Positions 6,673 through 15,786 of a stretch of 55,597 nucleotides of DNA are shown here, piece by piece. Where the stretch lies: positions 1 to 55,597 of the forward strand of contig CAZQNW010000001.1 in NCBI GenBank assembly GCA_964595035.1, written 5' to 3'. The translations under genes and the position numbers were made by a program. The notes below the pieces were generated by a model, which was not told the DNA's origin, made no database searches, and was given only the letters and a program-made list of their open reading frames with translations. Origin of the DNA: JAKASV01 sp964595035 (GTDB taxonomy: Bacteria; Babelota; Babeliae; Babelales; Vermiphilaceae). Each line of letters begins with the position of its first letter. The stretch's first letter is position 1.

Positions 6673-8070
6673 TTATACCTCAATTTGGGGAAGTTCTTTT
6701 GCTAAGGAGCCTATATGTTTTCCCGCGCCAAGGCAGAGGATAAGATCATCTGGTCTTGTAATTTCTTCAAGAAAATTCCGCAAAGCTTCAACTTCTTTGT
6801 ATACGACATGAGTGTTTTTGTTTTGTATTTTAATTGCTTTAACGAGATTTTCTGCAGTAACGCCTGGAATTGGTTGTTCGCTTGCCGGGTATATATCGGT
6901 GATAACAAGAGAATCTATAGCGTTTTCCAAAAATGTATTAACAAAGTTATTCCATAATTTGTCTGTTCTTGTAAATCTATGCGGTTGAAAAACAACAATT
7001 AATCTTCCCTTGGTTCGTTTTTTTGCAACTGCCAAAGTTGCTTGTATTTCCTGTGGATGATGACCATAATCATCAAAGACTTCAGCGTGTCTAAATGTTC
7101 CCCTATAGGTGAAACGCCGCTCAACTCCATTAAAACTCGCGAGAGCACGTGCTATTATATCAAAAGGTATGCCAAGCTCTAAAGCAAGACCTGTTGCGGC
7201 TAAAGCATTTAATACATTGTGTTTGCCTGGCATATTTATTGTCATGGATCCCAAGGGGTTTTCGATTCCTTTTTTACATACCGTAATCGTAGACGAATTG
7301 GCTCCTAAGTTTAGGTCGCGCGCGTAAATATCAGCATTTTGCCAATTTTCAACCCCATATTTGATGAGCTTAATATGCGGAAGAGGCAAAATCGATTGTA
7401 TATTTGCATCATCTATACACACAATTCCTTTGCCATAAAAAGGAATATTTCCCAAAAATCTTTTAAATGTGTCTTTTATATCCTCGAGATTTTGATATGT
7501 TTCTAAATGTTCTAGATCAATATTAGTGACAATGCCAAATGTTGCATGCAAATGCAAAAATGAGCGATCGCTCTCATCAGCTTCTGCAACTAAAAAATTA
7601 CCTGTTCCTATGCGGGCATTGTTAGAAATGCTTTTTAGGTGTCCACCAATTATCACGGTTGGATCCATTTGAGCTTCAATAAGAATATGGGAAATTAAAG
7701 ATGTAGTTGTTGTTTTTCCATGTGCACCTGCAATTGCGATGCTGTATTTCGTGCGCATAAGCTCTGATAGCATAAGGGCACGAGGAATGGTTGGGATTCC
7801 GCGTGCTTGAGCAGCAAGTATTTCAGGATTATTGCTATGAATTGCCGATGAATAGACGAGTATATCAATGCTAGGGTCGTTGCATGCAGGGGTATTATTT
7901 CCTTGATGTACAATGCACCCGATAGATTTCAGATTTGTTATGCTTTGTTGACAAACATCTGCATCGCAGCCAGAAATAGTATATCCTTGCTGTTTCAAAA
8001 TAGTTGCTATTCCACTCATTCCTATTCCGCCGATACCAACAAAATGTATGTGAGATTTTTTGTTGTACAT
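6673..8070 (-). CDS. murC: UDP-N-acetylmuramate--L-alanine ligase MurC
   Basis: MurC adds L-Ala to UDP-MurNAc in the cytoplasm, the first step of the peptidoglycan stem peptide. Visible are the N-terminal UDP-binding loop GIGGIGMSG (12-20), the ATP loop GAHGKTTTTS (115-124), EADESDRSF, TNIDLEHLE, and the C-terminal-domain segments GVERRFTYRG, DDYGHHPQE and FQPHRFTRT. The length of 465 is typical. AGGAAATC precedes the ATG. It stands alone here, away from other mur/fts genes, 119 bases downstream of a MerR-type regulator on the same strand. Its presence implies that the cell makes, or once made, peptidoglycan. Confidence 0.97.
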   Translation of the reverse strand: MYNKKSHIHFVGIGGIGMSGIATILKQQGYTISGCDADVCQQSITNLKSIGCIVHQGNNTPACNDPSIDILVYSSAIHSNNPEILAAQARGIPTIPRALMLSELMRTKYSIAIAGAHGKTTTTSLISHILIEAQMDPTVIIGGHLKSISNNARIGTGNFLVAEADESDRSFLHLHATFGIVTNIDLEHLETYQNLEDIKDTFKRFLGNIPFYGKGIVCIDDANIQSILPLPHIKLIKYGVENWQNADIYARDLNLGANSSTITVCKKGIENPLGSMTINMPGKHNVLNALAATGLALELGIPFDIIARALASFNGVERRFTYRGTFRHAEVFDDYGHHPQEIQATLAVAKKRTKGRLIVVFQPHRFTRTDKLWNNFVNTFLENAIDSLVITDIYPASEQPIPGVTAENLVKAIKIQNKNTHVVYKEVEALRNFLEEITRPDDLILCLGAGKHIGSLAKELPQIEV

Positions 8071-8189
8071 GTCTGATTTCCTAGATAAAAATAAGAAATG
8101 TTAGATTGTATGTAGTTAGAATATCTTAAGAAACTTTGATTGTACAGGGTTATAAAAGTGTAGTTATTCAACAATATTATGGATAAATA

Positions 8190-8537
8190 TTACAAGAGAT
8201 CTTGCAGCTTCTGTAGTTGCTGCCGAAGAAGTATGAGCTGTTTTTGGTATTCATTAGTGTTTGTGGGTTTTGTGAGTGTTGTTTTTGTAGCAGAAAGAAC
8301 TGTGCCATTGGGTATGCCTATATTGAGCTGTTTTTTTGCCCCTGCAATGGTAAATCCTTTGTTGTAAAGAAGTTCTTTTATAGCAGTGAATTTTTTTAAG
8401 TCATTTTCCGTGTAAAATCTTTGTTGACCTTCTGAGCGTTTTGGTTTGATATTGAACTCTTTTTCCCAAAAGCGAATTACAAATTTCTCTACGCAAAGTT
8501 TTTTTGATAATTCTCCTATGCGAAACTTATTTTCCAT
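8190..8537 (-). CDS. MerR-family transcriptional regulator
   Basis: A 115-residue protein with a MerR-type winged helix-turn-helix at the N-terminus (FRIGELSKKLCVEKFVIRFW, then FNIKPKRSEGQQRFYTENDL), followed by an Ile-rich linker and a short C-terminal helix rich in Gln/Leu (YQKQLILLRQQLQKLQDLL) for dimerisation. No effector domain and no metal-ligand Cys set is seen. The start is set at 8537 because AAGGAG lies 5-9 bases upstream; an earlier in-frame ATG at 8579 has no such site. The nearest same-strand target is murC. What it senses is unknown. Confidence 0.85.
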   Translation of the reverse strand: MENKFRIGELSKKLCVEKFVIRFWEKEFNIKPKRSEGQQRFYTENDLKKFTAIKELLYNKGFTIAGAKKQLNIGIPNGTVLSATKTTLTKPTNTNEYQKQLILLRQQLQKLQDLL

Positions 8538-8728
8538 GTTTTTCTCCTTTTCTTTATGTGATTTATTATTGTAAAACATACCTTATCTATTACTTTAACT
8601 TCAAGATTTTGAAACAAGGTTTTGCTATAGATATAGAATAGATAGGTGGATCGATACGCGATAGCATCGTTACTTGATGGCGTAGAGCACAGGTATATAG
8701 CAATTTTTCTGGCATATCGGAGAGTTAT

Positions 8729-8757
8729 TTGTTATCTTATGTAATATAAAATATTAC
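8729..8757 (+). promoter_or_regulatory. Putative promoter for yidC-recR-pepP
   Basis: TTGTTA at 8729-8734 and TATTAC at 8752-8757 with a 17-base spacer lie in the divergent gap between the MerR gene and yidC. An overlapping TATAAA at 8745-8750 is an alternative -10. Confidence 0.4.
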
Positions 8758-8809
8758 CATGTATGGTTATCATGTTGTTCCTACTGTTTGTAGTAAATAG
8801 GATGTTGTT

Positions 8810-10345
8810 ATGAATATGAGAGAATTCATTGTTCCTTTAATTGTAGCATTAATTGGAACATGGGCTATTCAGTATTTCTTTTTTCCTAAGCAGTCACCTC
8901 AAGGAGGGGTTCGAACTGTTCAGCCCTTTATAGCACCGACAGGTGTTCAGGAGGCTAAGCCGTTGAATACAGAAATTGATTTTATCGATATAAAAAAGGA
9001 TGGATATTCCGAATTTACCGAAGTTGAAACTGAAAACGTAACTTTGGTATTTTCAACTGATGGGGCATCTTTAGATCGGCTTGAATTTAAAAGAAAAACT
9101 GATGGCAAATTCTACACGATAGATACAATATTCCCCGTACAAGAAGTAGAACGGGAAAAGCGCTGTTTTCTTGTCGCTTTTGATCAAAAAACGCCATATT
9201 ATTTTAAGCTGATTAATCGTCAAGAGCTACCAGATGCTACAGTTATTTCATACCAGGCTGAAACTGAAGATGGTATATTGGTTAAAACATTTACCATATA
9301 TAAACAATCGTATAAAATTGACCTTGATATTAAGGTTACCCCTAAAAAAAGCGATAATACAATAGGGAATGTACGCATATTCTTTCCTTCACCATTAATG
9401 CCTGAGTTGGAGAATACCGATGTTATCTCGGCAATTGTTGCAGGAGATCAGGGAGCTATAAAAGCAACTCTGCGTTCTAAGATTAATATTAATCAAGGGT
9501 GGATATTACCAACACTTTTTGGAACACAATCGCGTTATTTTGTCCATGCGATGGTACAAGATTCACAGTCATTTTGCCAGCGCGCATATTATAAACTTTT
9601 TGATAAAACTCGCATGACTTCAATTTTAGAAGGTCCAAAGGTTGAAAAAGAATCATCATGGAAACTTTCTTTTTATTTTGGACCAAAAGAGTTGCAAGCT
9701 TTAGTTAAAGTAGATCCGCGTCTAGAATCACTTGATTACTCAGGTTTGTTAGGACCTATTGCTAAATGGTTTATGCTGTTAATGAAGTGGCTTTACTCGT
9801 TTTTACATAATTATGGATTGGTCATTATTGCTTTAGCTATTTGCGTAAAACTTGTCCTGTTGCCATTGAGTATTAAAGCCGAAGCAGGTAATAAAAAACA
9901 AGTGGAGTTACAGAAAAAGATTCAATATATTAAACACCGCTATAAAGATGATCCTGAACGCTCTAAGCAAGAGCAAGCTGAGCTTATCGCTAAACATGGA
10001 ATGCCGGGTCTTTCAGGATGTCTGCCATTGTTGTTGCAATTACCAATATTCTATGCTTTAAGCCGTGTTTTATCAGGATCTATAGATCTTTATCATGCCT
10101 CGTTCTTGTGGATACCCGATCTTGCGGTACGAGATCCTTGGTATATATTACCAATTTTGACGTCACTTTCTATGATTGGAATGATGAGATCAACCGGAGA
10201 TTCACGCCAACAGATATCATCAATAGTAATGGCTATTTTTATAGGTATTGTGTCGTTGAATTTATCATCCGGACTTGCATTATATATATTTGTAACTACA
10301 TTCCTTGGCGTTGTGCAAACCTTTATTCAAAAGCGATTTGCTTAG
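8810..10345 (+). CDS. yidC: Membrane protein insertase YidC (Gram-negative type)
   Basis: YidC inserts and folds inner-membrane proteins, alone or with SecYEG. The 511-residue protein has an N-terminal membrane segment (about 5-21), a large periplasmic domain (about 55-300) and the conserved insertase core (about 310-511) with KWLYSFLHNYGLVII, LPLSIKAEAGNKKQ, GCLPLLLQLPIFYALSRVL and a final helix ending VVQTFIQKRF. The large periplasmic domain is the Gram-negative form. Two ATGs (8810 and 8816) are possible. In many genomes rnpA and rpmH precede yidC, but here a MerR gene lies divergently upstream and recR follows 10 bases after the stop. Confidence 0.96.
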   Translation: MNMREFIVPLIVALIGTWAIQYFFFPKQSPQGGVRTVQPFIAPTGVQEAKPLNTEIDFIDIKKDGYSEFTEVETENVTLVFSTDGASLDRLEFKRKTDGKFYTIDTIFPVQEVEREKRCFLVAFDQKTPYYFKLINRQELPDATVISYQAETEDGILVKTFTIYKQSYKIDLDIKVTPKKSDNTIGNVRIFFPSPLMPELENTDVISAIVAGDQGAIKATLRSKININQGWILPTLFGTQSRYFVHAMVQDSQSFCQRAYYKLFDKTRMTSILEGPKVEKESSWKLSFYFGPKELQALVKVDPRLESLDYSGLLGPIAKWFMLLMKWLYSFLHNYGLVIIALAICVKLVLLPLSIKAEAGNKKQVELQKKIQYIKHRYKDDPERSKQEQAELIAKHGMPGLSGCLPLLLQLPIFYALSRVLSGSIDLYHASFLWIPDLAVRDPWYILPILTSLSMIGMMRSTGDSRQQISSIVMAIFIGIVSLNLSSGLALYIFVTTFLGVVQTFIQKRFA

Positions 10346-10355
10346 TAGGGTAGGT

Positions 10356-10958
10356 ATGTTTGAAGAGGTGCCTAGCCTTGTACAGTTGCTTAAAAGTTTG
10401 CAACAGGTCCCGTGCCTTGCGTCGAAGAATGTGTATCGAGTAGCAACTCACTTTTTACATATGGATGAAGAGCAGCTTAAGCAGTTCTGTGCGATTTTGT
10501 TGAATGCAAAGAAACAGGTACGGCATTGCCCTATCTGTTTCTCTTGGCAAGAAGCTGATAGAGGGTGTCCTTTATGTTCTTCGTCAAAGCGTGATCAACA
10601 GGTTGTTTGTGTTGTTGAGTCCTGGCATGAATTATTATCTATAGAAAAAACAGGTGGATATGCCGGTGTATACCACGTGCTCGGTGGAGTTATTTGTCCG
10701 CTTGATGGTATAGGGCCCGATGATTTGACGATTGAGCCTTTACTGAAAAGAATAGTAGAGTTCAAGGTAAAGGAAGTGATATTTGCAATGAACCAGACTC
10801 CTGAGGGTGAAGCAACTGCTGCATACATAGCCCGCAAGCTTAAAGACTTTGGCGTAACTACTACATGTTTAGCTCGGGGAATTCCTGTTGGATCGTCATT
10901 AGAATATATGGACAGATTGACTCTATTCAAGGCATTGTCTGAGCGACGTCCTTTCTAG
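10356..10958 (+). CDS. recR: Recombination protein RecR
   Basis: RecR works with RecO/RecF to load RecA at gapped DNA. The protein has the N-terminal helix-hairpin-helix region, a C4 zinc finger at Cys58, Cys61, Cys71 and Cys74 (CPIC and CPLC), and a Toprim domain from about residue 80 (VVCVVESWHEL, YHVLGGVICPLDGIGP, MNQTPEGEATA, LARGIPVGSSLEY). Its 200-residue length is typical. The start at 10356 removes an in-frame extension into the yidC 3' end that has no family match. It is probably co-transcribed with yidC. Confidence 0.96.
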   Translation: MFEEVPSLVQLLKSLQQVPCLASKNVYRVATHFLHMDEEQLKQFCAILLNAKKQVRHCPICFSWQEADRGCPLCSSSKRDQQVVCVVESWHELLSIEKTGGYAGVYHVLGGVICPLDGIGPDDLTIEPLLKRIVEFKVKEVIFAMNQTPEGEATAAYIARKLKDFGVTTTCLARGIPVGSSLEYMDRLTLFKALSERRPF

Positions 10959-10969
10959 AAGGGTTTAAA

Positions 10970-12313
10970 ATGTTTGATATCGATACACATAACGATTTTT
11001 CTATTTTTTCGCAAAGAATTAATAAATTACTCGAGAAAATTTCTAAAGAATACGGCCATGTTAAACATGGTTGTATACTGTTGGCAGCATCCTTTGAAAA
11101 TAGTAGGATTCCCTTTAGACAGGATAGTACCTTTTACTATTATACCGGTATTAATGAGCCCGGTGTTGTATTGTTGGTTGATCTTGATAATACGCGCACT
11201 CTCATGGTACCACAGTATGCCGGTAATCGTTCAAGTTGGATTTCATCGCAATTAGCCTCTATAGTGGATGATCCGGATTCTTTTGGTATTGATGATATTG
11301 AAAAACTTGGCGCCGAGATTCCTGGATACCAGATGTCACCTTGGATGAGTAATGAAGCTTATTCAGGGCTAATTCAGGTTGTTAATGATTATATTGAGCA
11401 TGATGGAACAATCTTTGTTATGGGTAACAAGATGTCTGGTGTTTTAACTGATAGTTATACCGTGTTCCAGCGTTTAAATTGCTCTGTGCCTAACTTTAAT
11501 GAACATTGTGTCGATATATCCCACTTGGTTGCTCAGATGCGTCGCTCTAAAGATATGTCTGAAATTGAGCACTTGTTTGCGGCAGTTGAACTTTCTGTGT
11601 TGGCCCATGAGGCAGCGGCCCAAGCTATAGCTCCCGATGTACTGGAATGTGAAGTCCAAGCTCAAGTTGAATATATATGTACGGCAGGCAATGCTCGTAT
11701 TGCATTTCCGACAATTGTAGCAAGTGGGCAATCATCAACTGTGTTGCATCACGAGCCTACTAAGGATCCATTAGTTGCTGGTGATGTAGTTATTGTTGAT
11801 TGTGGTGCCGAATTGAATAGATATTGCGGCGATTTGTCTCGAACGTACCCGGTTTCGGGCACATTTAATGCAAGACAAAAAGAACTTTATAATCTTGTAC
11901 TTGAACTTCAAACTTATATTTCATCTTTAGTAAAGCCTGGTTTTTGGTTTACTAATAATGAGGAGCAAGAAAAGTCACTTAATCATCTAGCAAGGAAATT
12001 TTTGCATGAACGTGGTGGCTATGATCTGTATTTTACTCATGGCATAGGTCATTTTTTAGGTCTTGATGTACATGATATAGGCGACGTTAGCGTTCCTCTT
12101 GCGGAAGGTGATGTTTTTACTATCGAACCAGGGTTATATCTGCCTGATGAAAAAATTGGCATTAGGATAGAAGACGATTTTTGGCTTACAAAAAACGGTG
12201 CAATTTGCTTAAGCGAGGCTTTGCCAAGAAAGCCAGAAGAAATTGAACTGTTTATGAGGGCTCAATTTTCATATCACGAAGAACAAGACCCAACAGATAG
12301 TAGTATCTCTTAG
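10970..12313 (+). CDS. pepP: Xaa-Pro aminopeptidase (aminopeptidase P, M24B)
   Basis: Removes N-terminal residues that precede proline. The N-terminal non-catalytic domain includes RQDSTFYYYTGINEPG. The pita-bread catalytic domain (about 185-430) keeps the five metal ligands: Asp in VDCGAE, Asp in GDLSRTYP, His in THGIGHFLGLDVHD, Glu in FTIEPGLY and Glu in GIRIEDD. The length of 447 matches E. coli PepP. It follows recR by 11 bases. Its last bases overlap the stop of the convergent gene at 12310-12705. A cytoplasmic location is likely since no signal peptide is seen. Confidence 0.93.
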   Translation: MFDIDTHNDFSIFSQRINKLLEKISKEYGHVKHGCILLAASFENSRIPFRQDSTFYYYTGINEPGVVLLVDLDNTRTLMVPQYAGNRSSWISSQLASIVDDPDSFGIDDIEKLGAEIPGYQMSPWMSNEAYSGLIQVVNDYIEHDGTIFVMGNKMSGVLTDSYTVFQRLNCSVPNFNEHCVDISHLVAQMRRSKDMSEIEHLFAAVELSVLAHEAAAQAIAPDVLECEVQAQVEYICTAGNARIAFPTIVASGQSSTVLHHEPTKDPLVAGDVVIVDCGAELNRYCGDLSRTYPVSGTFNARQKELYNLVLELQTYISSLVKPGFWFTNNEEQEKSLNHLARKFLHERGGYDLYFTHGIGHFLGLDVHDIGDVSVPLAEGDVFTIEPGLYLPDEKIGIRIEDDFWLTKNGAICLSEALPRKPEEIELFMRAQFSYHEEQDPTDSSIS

Positions 12314-12705
12314 CGTGCGCTTCGTGTAAATAAAGCGAGTAGTTTAGGGCCATATCTATGAAGAAGTCCTGCTGTAACAAAAGCGCATCCAGATATTAGG
12401 TAGCGCAAAGCTGCTCTCTTTCTTGCTTGAGTAATAGCAGTTCTGTCTGTTGCAGATGGAAAAGGCTGAATTGATTCAGGAAAATTTGTTTCTGCCTGAG
12501 CCCAATTATGAGAAGCTTTATAAAGAAGAGAAATGCCTGCGGTGAACGATAATGTTTGACATATATTGCCTACGGAAATTTTGTCTAGTACGGTTTCGAG
12601 TGTAAATTTTGTAGGTATATAAAAACCTTGGCGAATGTCCATGCTTTTTGTGTTAAAAGTAATGGATGTAGTTATTGCCAGTCCTAAAAGTATATATTTA
12701 TTCAT
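12310..12705 (-). CDS. Small predicted membrane protein
   Basis: A 131-residue protein I do not recognise. An N-terminal hydrophobic stretch (about 4-18, LLGLAITTSITF) could be a signal or anchor. A second hydrophobic region (about 52-62) and a third (about 101-115, YLISGCAFVTAGLLHRYG) suggest two or three membrane segments, with a basic C-terminus (FTRSAR). AAGAGG precedes the ATG. Its stop overlaps the pepP stop in convergent orientation. Size and layout resemble the next gene upstream (12774-13178), so they may be distant paralogues. Confidence 0.6.
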   Translation of the reverse strand: MNKYILLGLAITTSITFNTKSMDIRQGFYIPTKFTLETVLDKISVGNICQTLSFTAGISLLYKASHNWAQAETNFPESIQPFPSATDRTAITQARKRAALRYLISGCAFVTAGLLHRYGPKLLALFTRSAR

Positions 12706-12773
12706 AACGACCTCTTTAGAGTATTGTGACTTTCTATAGTAAGTTTGTCTTTATTTTGTACATTTGCAAATGG

Positions 12774-13178
12774 TTATCTCCCAAAAATGTAGTGAGTTAT
12801 AGATGAGCTATATAAGGCTGCTAATGATCCACAGACTATAAAAGCTAAGCTTATGAGGCATTGGACAAACCCGTTTAAGCGACCAACGCGCTTGCCTGTT
12901 GGACTATATGCATTGCCGCATATACAATAGGTTAATCCTTTAACAAAGAAATATAGGCCTTGTGAAACCATAATAAAACCTATGATGGCTAAAGCCATTT
13001 GTTTTGTAGGAAATGTTTCAACTGATTTAGCTAATATTTCTGCGGCTTCTTTTATAACGCCTATACCATTAAGCTCAAGTTCGGTCTTGCCTCCAAAGAG
13101 TGCGTTTAAATGACTAGCCCATGTTCCACATGTAATGATAGCTAATCCGGAGATAATTTTTGAACGTATAGTTGTCAT
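12774..13178 (-). CDS. Small predicted membrane protein
   Basis: A 134-residue protein of unknown function. It has an N-terminal hydrophobic segment (about 8-28), a second (about 60-82, MALAIIGFIMVSQGLYFFV) and a third (about 105-128, FVQCLISLAFIVCGSLAALY). Cys residues at about 85-87 (YCICG) lie at the end of the second helix. AAAGGA precedes the ATG. It sits between the antiporter gene and a similar small membrane protein on the same strand. No domain was recognised. Confidence 0.6.
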   Translation of the reverse strand: MTTIRSKIISGLAIITCGTWASHLNALFGGKTELELNGIGVIKEAAEILAKSVETFPTKQMALAIIGFIMVSQGLYFFVKGLTYCICGNAYSPTGKRVGRLNGFVQCLISLAFIVCGSLAALYSSSITHYIFGR

Positions 13179-13282
13179 TGCTATTCCTTTATAAATACAT
13201 GTTCCTATAATAAATAAAAAACTTATCTATGATATTGTATATTATTTTAAAATAATTTTCAACTAGGGCATTATTTATGGTA

Positions 13283-14935
13283 TTATTTTGCGCGGTTTAC
13301 TTGTGCCATGATATTAATTGCTGCAAGAAGCGCAACATTAATGACGATGCCCGAAATCAGTGAACATACCAATGTGTGAGCATGTGAAATATTATGTGTA
13401 ACACAAAGGCCACTTATGAGAAAAGCACAAGCAGCGGCGATGAATGCAGGGAAATTATAGGGAATCTGAGTTCGAGCGTGGGTAAGAGGGTCGATTCCGG
13501 TACTTGTTGCTGCCATGAGTGTTGTCTGTGATATTGGTGAAATTTGATCACCGCATGCAGCTCCTGAAAAAATTGCTCCCAACCCTGGCAAGAGGAGTGG
13601 TATGAGCGAAGGTGTTGTTGGCAAACAGGTGTTGGCAAATGCAATCATCATAGGAACTGCCATAGGAAGAAGGAGTGCTATTGTTCCCCAAGAAGTACCC
13701 ATGAGAAATGCGGTGGCGGATGCAACTATGAAGAAAATGAAAGGAACGAGACTTGGAGGGAGTGCATTTCCTAATACGTGGGCCAGATATGTTCCTGTGT
13801 GTAGATCTTGGTATACTATTGTACTTAATATTGTCGCTAATATGAGCATGATGATTGCAGGGAACATCATGTGTATTCCTGCCATGATAATTTTAGGCAG
13901 GTCTTGCAGAGTTATTTTATGACGAGGTAATGCCAGGAGTAATGCGCTGACTAAACACATGCACCCTGCGATGCAAATAGCCAAAAATGATTTGTCAGTA
14001 TTTTTGAATGCGTTAATAAAAGAATTAGATCCACCGAATATATGGTACCCTCCTGTATATAAGAGAGTCGTTATAAAAGTGATTATTAGTATGCATAATG
14101 GTATACAAAAATCAATTAAAGAGGGTTTTTGTGAAATCCGGTCTCTAGCCGGTGATGTTGCTGCTGGGTCCGCTTGTAATTGAGTGGATTTTTTCCCGAA
14201 TAGGTTACCGGTTGTAGAAGCAATACGTTCTAAGGTGTGCATAGGTCCGAATGAAATCCTGTATCTGACAATAAGAATGACTGATATTAAAGCGAGAAAT
14301 GAATAAAATATAAAAGGAATAGTATTTAAGAATACTATGTAAGGATCGGCTATAATTTTAAGATCAGGTGTATACATTTGTTGTGCTTCATGTAGTGTCA
14401 TTATTCCTGCGTTACTTAATTGTCCTGTTAGCATTGCTACCCAACTTGAAATAGGCATTATCATGATTAAAGGGATGGAAATGCTATGGACAAGGTATGC
14501 GAGTTTTGCCCGTGGAATGCGAAAAGCATCTGTTATTGGGCTCATTACGTATCCGACGGTGAGGTTGCTCAGATAGTCGTCCACAAAAAGTATAGCTGAA
14601 ACAAGTAAGGATGAAGTTTCTGCTGCTTTCTTAGATCGAATATGCTTGGTAAATGTATGAGCAAATGCAAGAGCCCCACCAGTTTTTTCTAATAAAGTGA
14701 TGAATATCCCAATGAGGAGCAAAAAAATATAAAGATATAAATAGTCTATGTCTTTAATTTGATGTATAGATCTGCTTGCTGTGAGGTTAAGAGCAGGCCA
14801 TAAAGCTCCCTCGGTTGCGATAAAAGCAGCAGTTAAAATACTTATGATAAAGGCTATATTGAGTCGTTTTGTTAAAATGGTAGTAAGAATTACTAAAACA
14901 GGTGGTAATAATACGATCCACGTCGGATTAGCCAT
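13283..14935 (-). CDS. NhaC-family Na+/H+ antiporter
   Basis: A 550-residue polytopic membrane protein with about 12 hydrophobic segments. The signature ILFVDDYLSNLTVGYVMSPI followed by KLAYLVHSISIPLIMIMPIS matches the NhaC/YheL group (PF03553), as does AACGDQISPISQTTLMAATS near residue 470. NhaC proteins exchange Na+ for H+, and some relatives carry organic acids, so the substrate is not certain. AAGGAAAG precedes the ATG. It is followed on the same strand by two small membrane proteins. A soluble loop (about 225-265) is rich in Ser/Gln and poorly conserved. Confidence 0.83.
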   Translation of the reverse strand: MANPTWIVLLPPVLVILTTILTKRLNIAFIISILTAAFIATEGALWPALNLTASRSIHQIKDIDYLYLYIFLLLIGIFITLLEKTGGALAFAHTFTKHIRSKKAAETSSLLVSAILFVDDYLSNLTVGYVMSPITDAFRIPRAKLAYLVHSISIPLIMIMPISSWVAMLTGQLSNAGIMTLHEAQQMYTPDLKIIADPYIVFLNTIPFIFYSFLALISVILIVRYRISFGPMHTLERIASTTGNLFGKKSTQLQADPAATSPARDRISQKPSLIDFCIPLCILIITFITTLLYTGGYHIFGGSNSFINAFKNTDKSFLAICIAGCMCLVSALLLALPRHKITLQDLPKIIMAGIHMMFPAIIMLILATILSTIVYQDLHTGTYLAHVLGNALPPSLVPFIFFIVASATAFLMGTSWGTIALLLPMAVPMMIAFANTCLPTTPSLIPLLLPGLGAIFSGAACGDQISPISQTTLMAATSTGIDPLTHARTQIPYNFPAFIAAACAFLISGLCVTHNISHAHTLVCSLISGIVINVALLAAINIMAQVNRAK

Positions 14936-15046
14936 GCTTTCCTTATTAATTGGGCATTGTAACAGTTTAAATTATTTCAGATGTATAGTATTGCATACTC
15001 CAAAAATGTTCGCTATATATTTGAGTTAATTATACATATTTTTGAT

Positions 15047-15075
15047 TTGACCAGTTGAGTTTTTATATATAAAAT
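15047..15075 (+). promoter_or_regulatory. Putative sigma70-type promoter of rplM
   Basis: TTGACC at 15047-15052, a 17-base spacer and TAAAAT at 15070-15075. It lies 64 bases upstream of the rplM start and is one of the best promoter matches in the window. Confidence 0.7.
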
Positions 15076-15139
15076 AACAGTATGCCCGTTCGAATAAACT
15101 GTTTTTTAACCAATTTATGGATATATGTAAAGGTCTGTA

Positions 15140-15718
15140 ATGGATATGAATAAAGCATTCTATCTACATAAAGAAGATAGAAATCCGCAGTGGCGCTTAA
15201 TCGATGCCAACGGAATTATATTAGGAAGATTGGCTACAAAGGTTGCCAATGCACTTCGAGGCAAAGATAAGCCTTTTTATACTCCACATGATGATGCGGG
15301 TGATTATGTTGTTGTTATTAATGCCGATAAAGTAAAGCTTTCCGGGGATAAATGGGAAGGCAAAGAATATGCTCGCTACACAGGATGGATTGGTGGTTAT
15401 AAAGTAACGAAAGCCAAAGATTTATTATTGAAGCATCCAACCCAACTTGTTGAATTAGCTGTTCGTGGAATGCTCCCTAAGAATAAGTTGAGTAAAGAAG
15501 TTATCAAAAAGCTTAAAGTCTATGCCGGTTCTGAGCATCCGCATCAAGCTCAGATTGAAACAAGTAAGCGTAATCAATCTGAGAGTATAAGACCTGTTCG
15601 TAAGGTTGCCAAAGGTAACGAAATCAAAGCTGCAAAAGCCGTTGTTTCCAAAAAAGTTGCTCCTAAAAAGGTTGGACAAGCAACAGCTCCAAAGAGCAGA
15701 AAGCCTAAAAAAAGTTAA
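15140..15718 (+). CDS. rplM: 50S ribosomal protein L13 with a Lys/Ala-rich C-terminal extension
   Basis: L13 is an early 50S assembly protein. Recognised by WRLIDANGIILGRLATKVAN, GDYVVVINADK, YTGWIGGYK, AVRGMLPKNKL and LKVYAGSEHPH. L13 normally ends near residue 142-150; here about 45 more residues follow, rich in Lys, Ala and Val (KKVAPKKVGQA, SRKPKKS). The tail is likely disordered and may bind rRNA. The first ATG (15140) has AAAGG 6 bases upstream. In most bacteria rpsI (S9) follows directly, but here a terminator follows and rpsI is not in the window. Confidence 0.95.
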   Translation: MDMNKAFYLHKEDRNPQWRLIDANGIILGRLATKVANALRGKDKPFYTPHDDAGDYVVVINADKVKLSGDKWEGKEYARYTGWIGGYKVTKAKDLLLKHPTQLVELAVRGMLPKNKLSKEVIKKLKVYAGSEHPHQAQIETSKRNQSESIRPVRKVAKGNEIKAAKAVVSKKVAPKKVGQATAPKSRKPKKS

Positions 15719-15740
15719 ATTGATTCTTTAAGTATAAAAA

Positions 15741-15770
15741 AAACCAGGTTTTTAACCTGGTTTTTTTATG
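15741..15770. terminator. Bidirectional terminator between rplM and rseP
   Basis: A 10-bp stem AAACCAGGTT (15741-15750) pairs with AACCTGGTTT (15754-15763). It has A residues upstream and a run of T downstream, so it can act on both strands between two convergent genes. Confidence 0.85.
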
Positions 15771-15786
15771 CCTGAAAATATGCGAT

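Noticed and set aside
8640..8700. Weak inverted repeat around CGATAC and GCATCG upstream of yidC
   Set aside because: The stem is short and mismatched, and it has no T-run or conserved position.
13602..13922. Plus-strand ORF of 106 codons inside the antiporter gene
   Set aside because: It is antisense to a conserved NhaC core, and no ribosome binding site or family match was seen.
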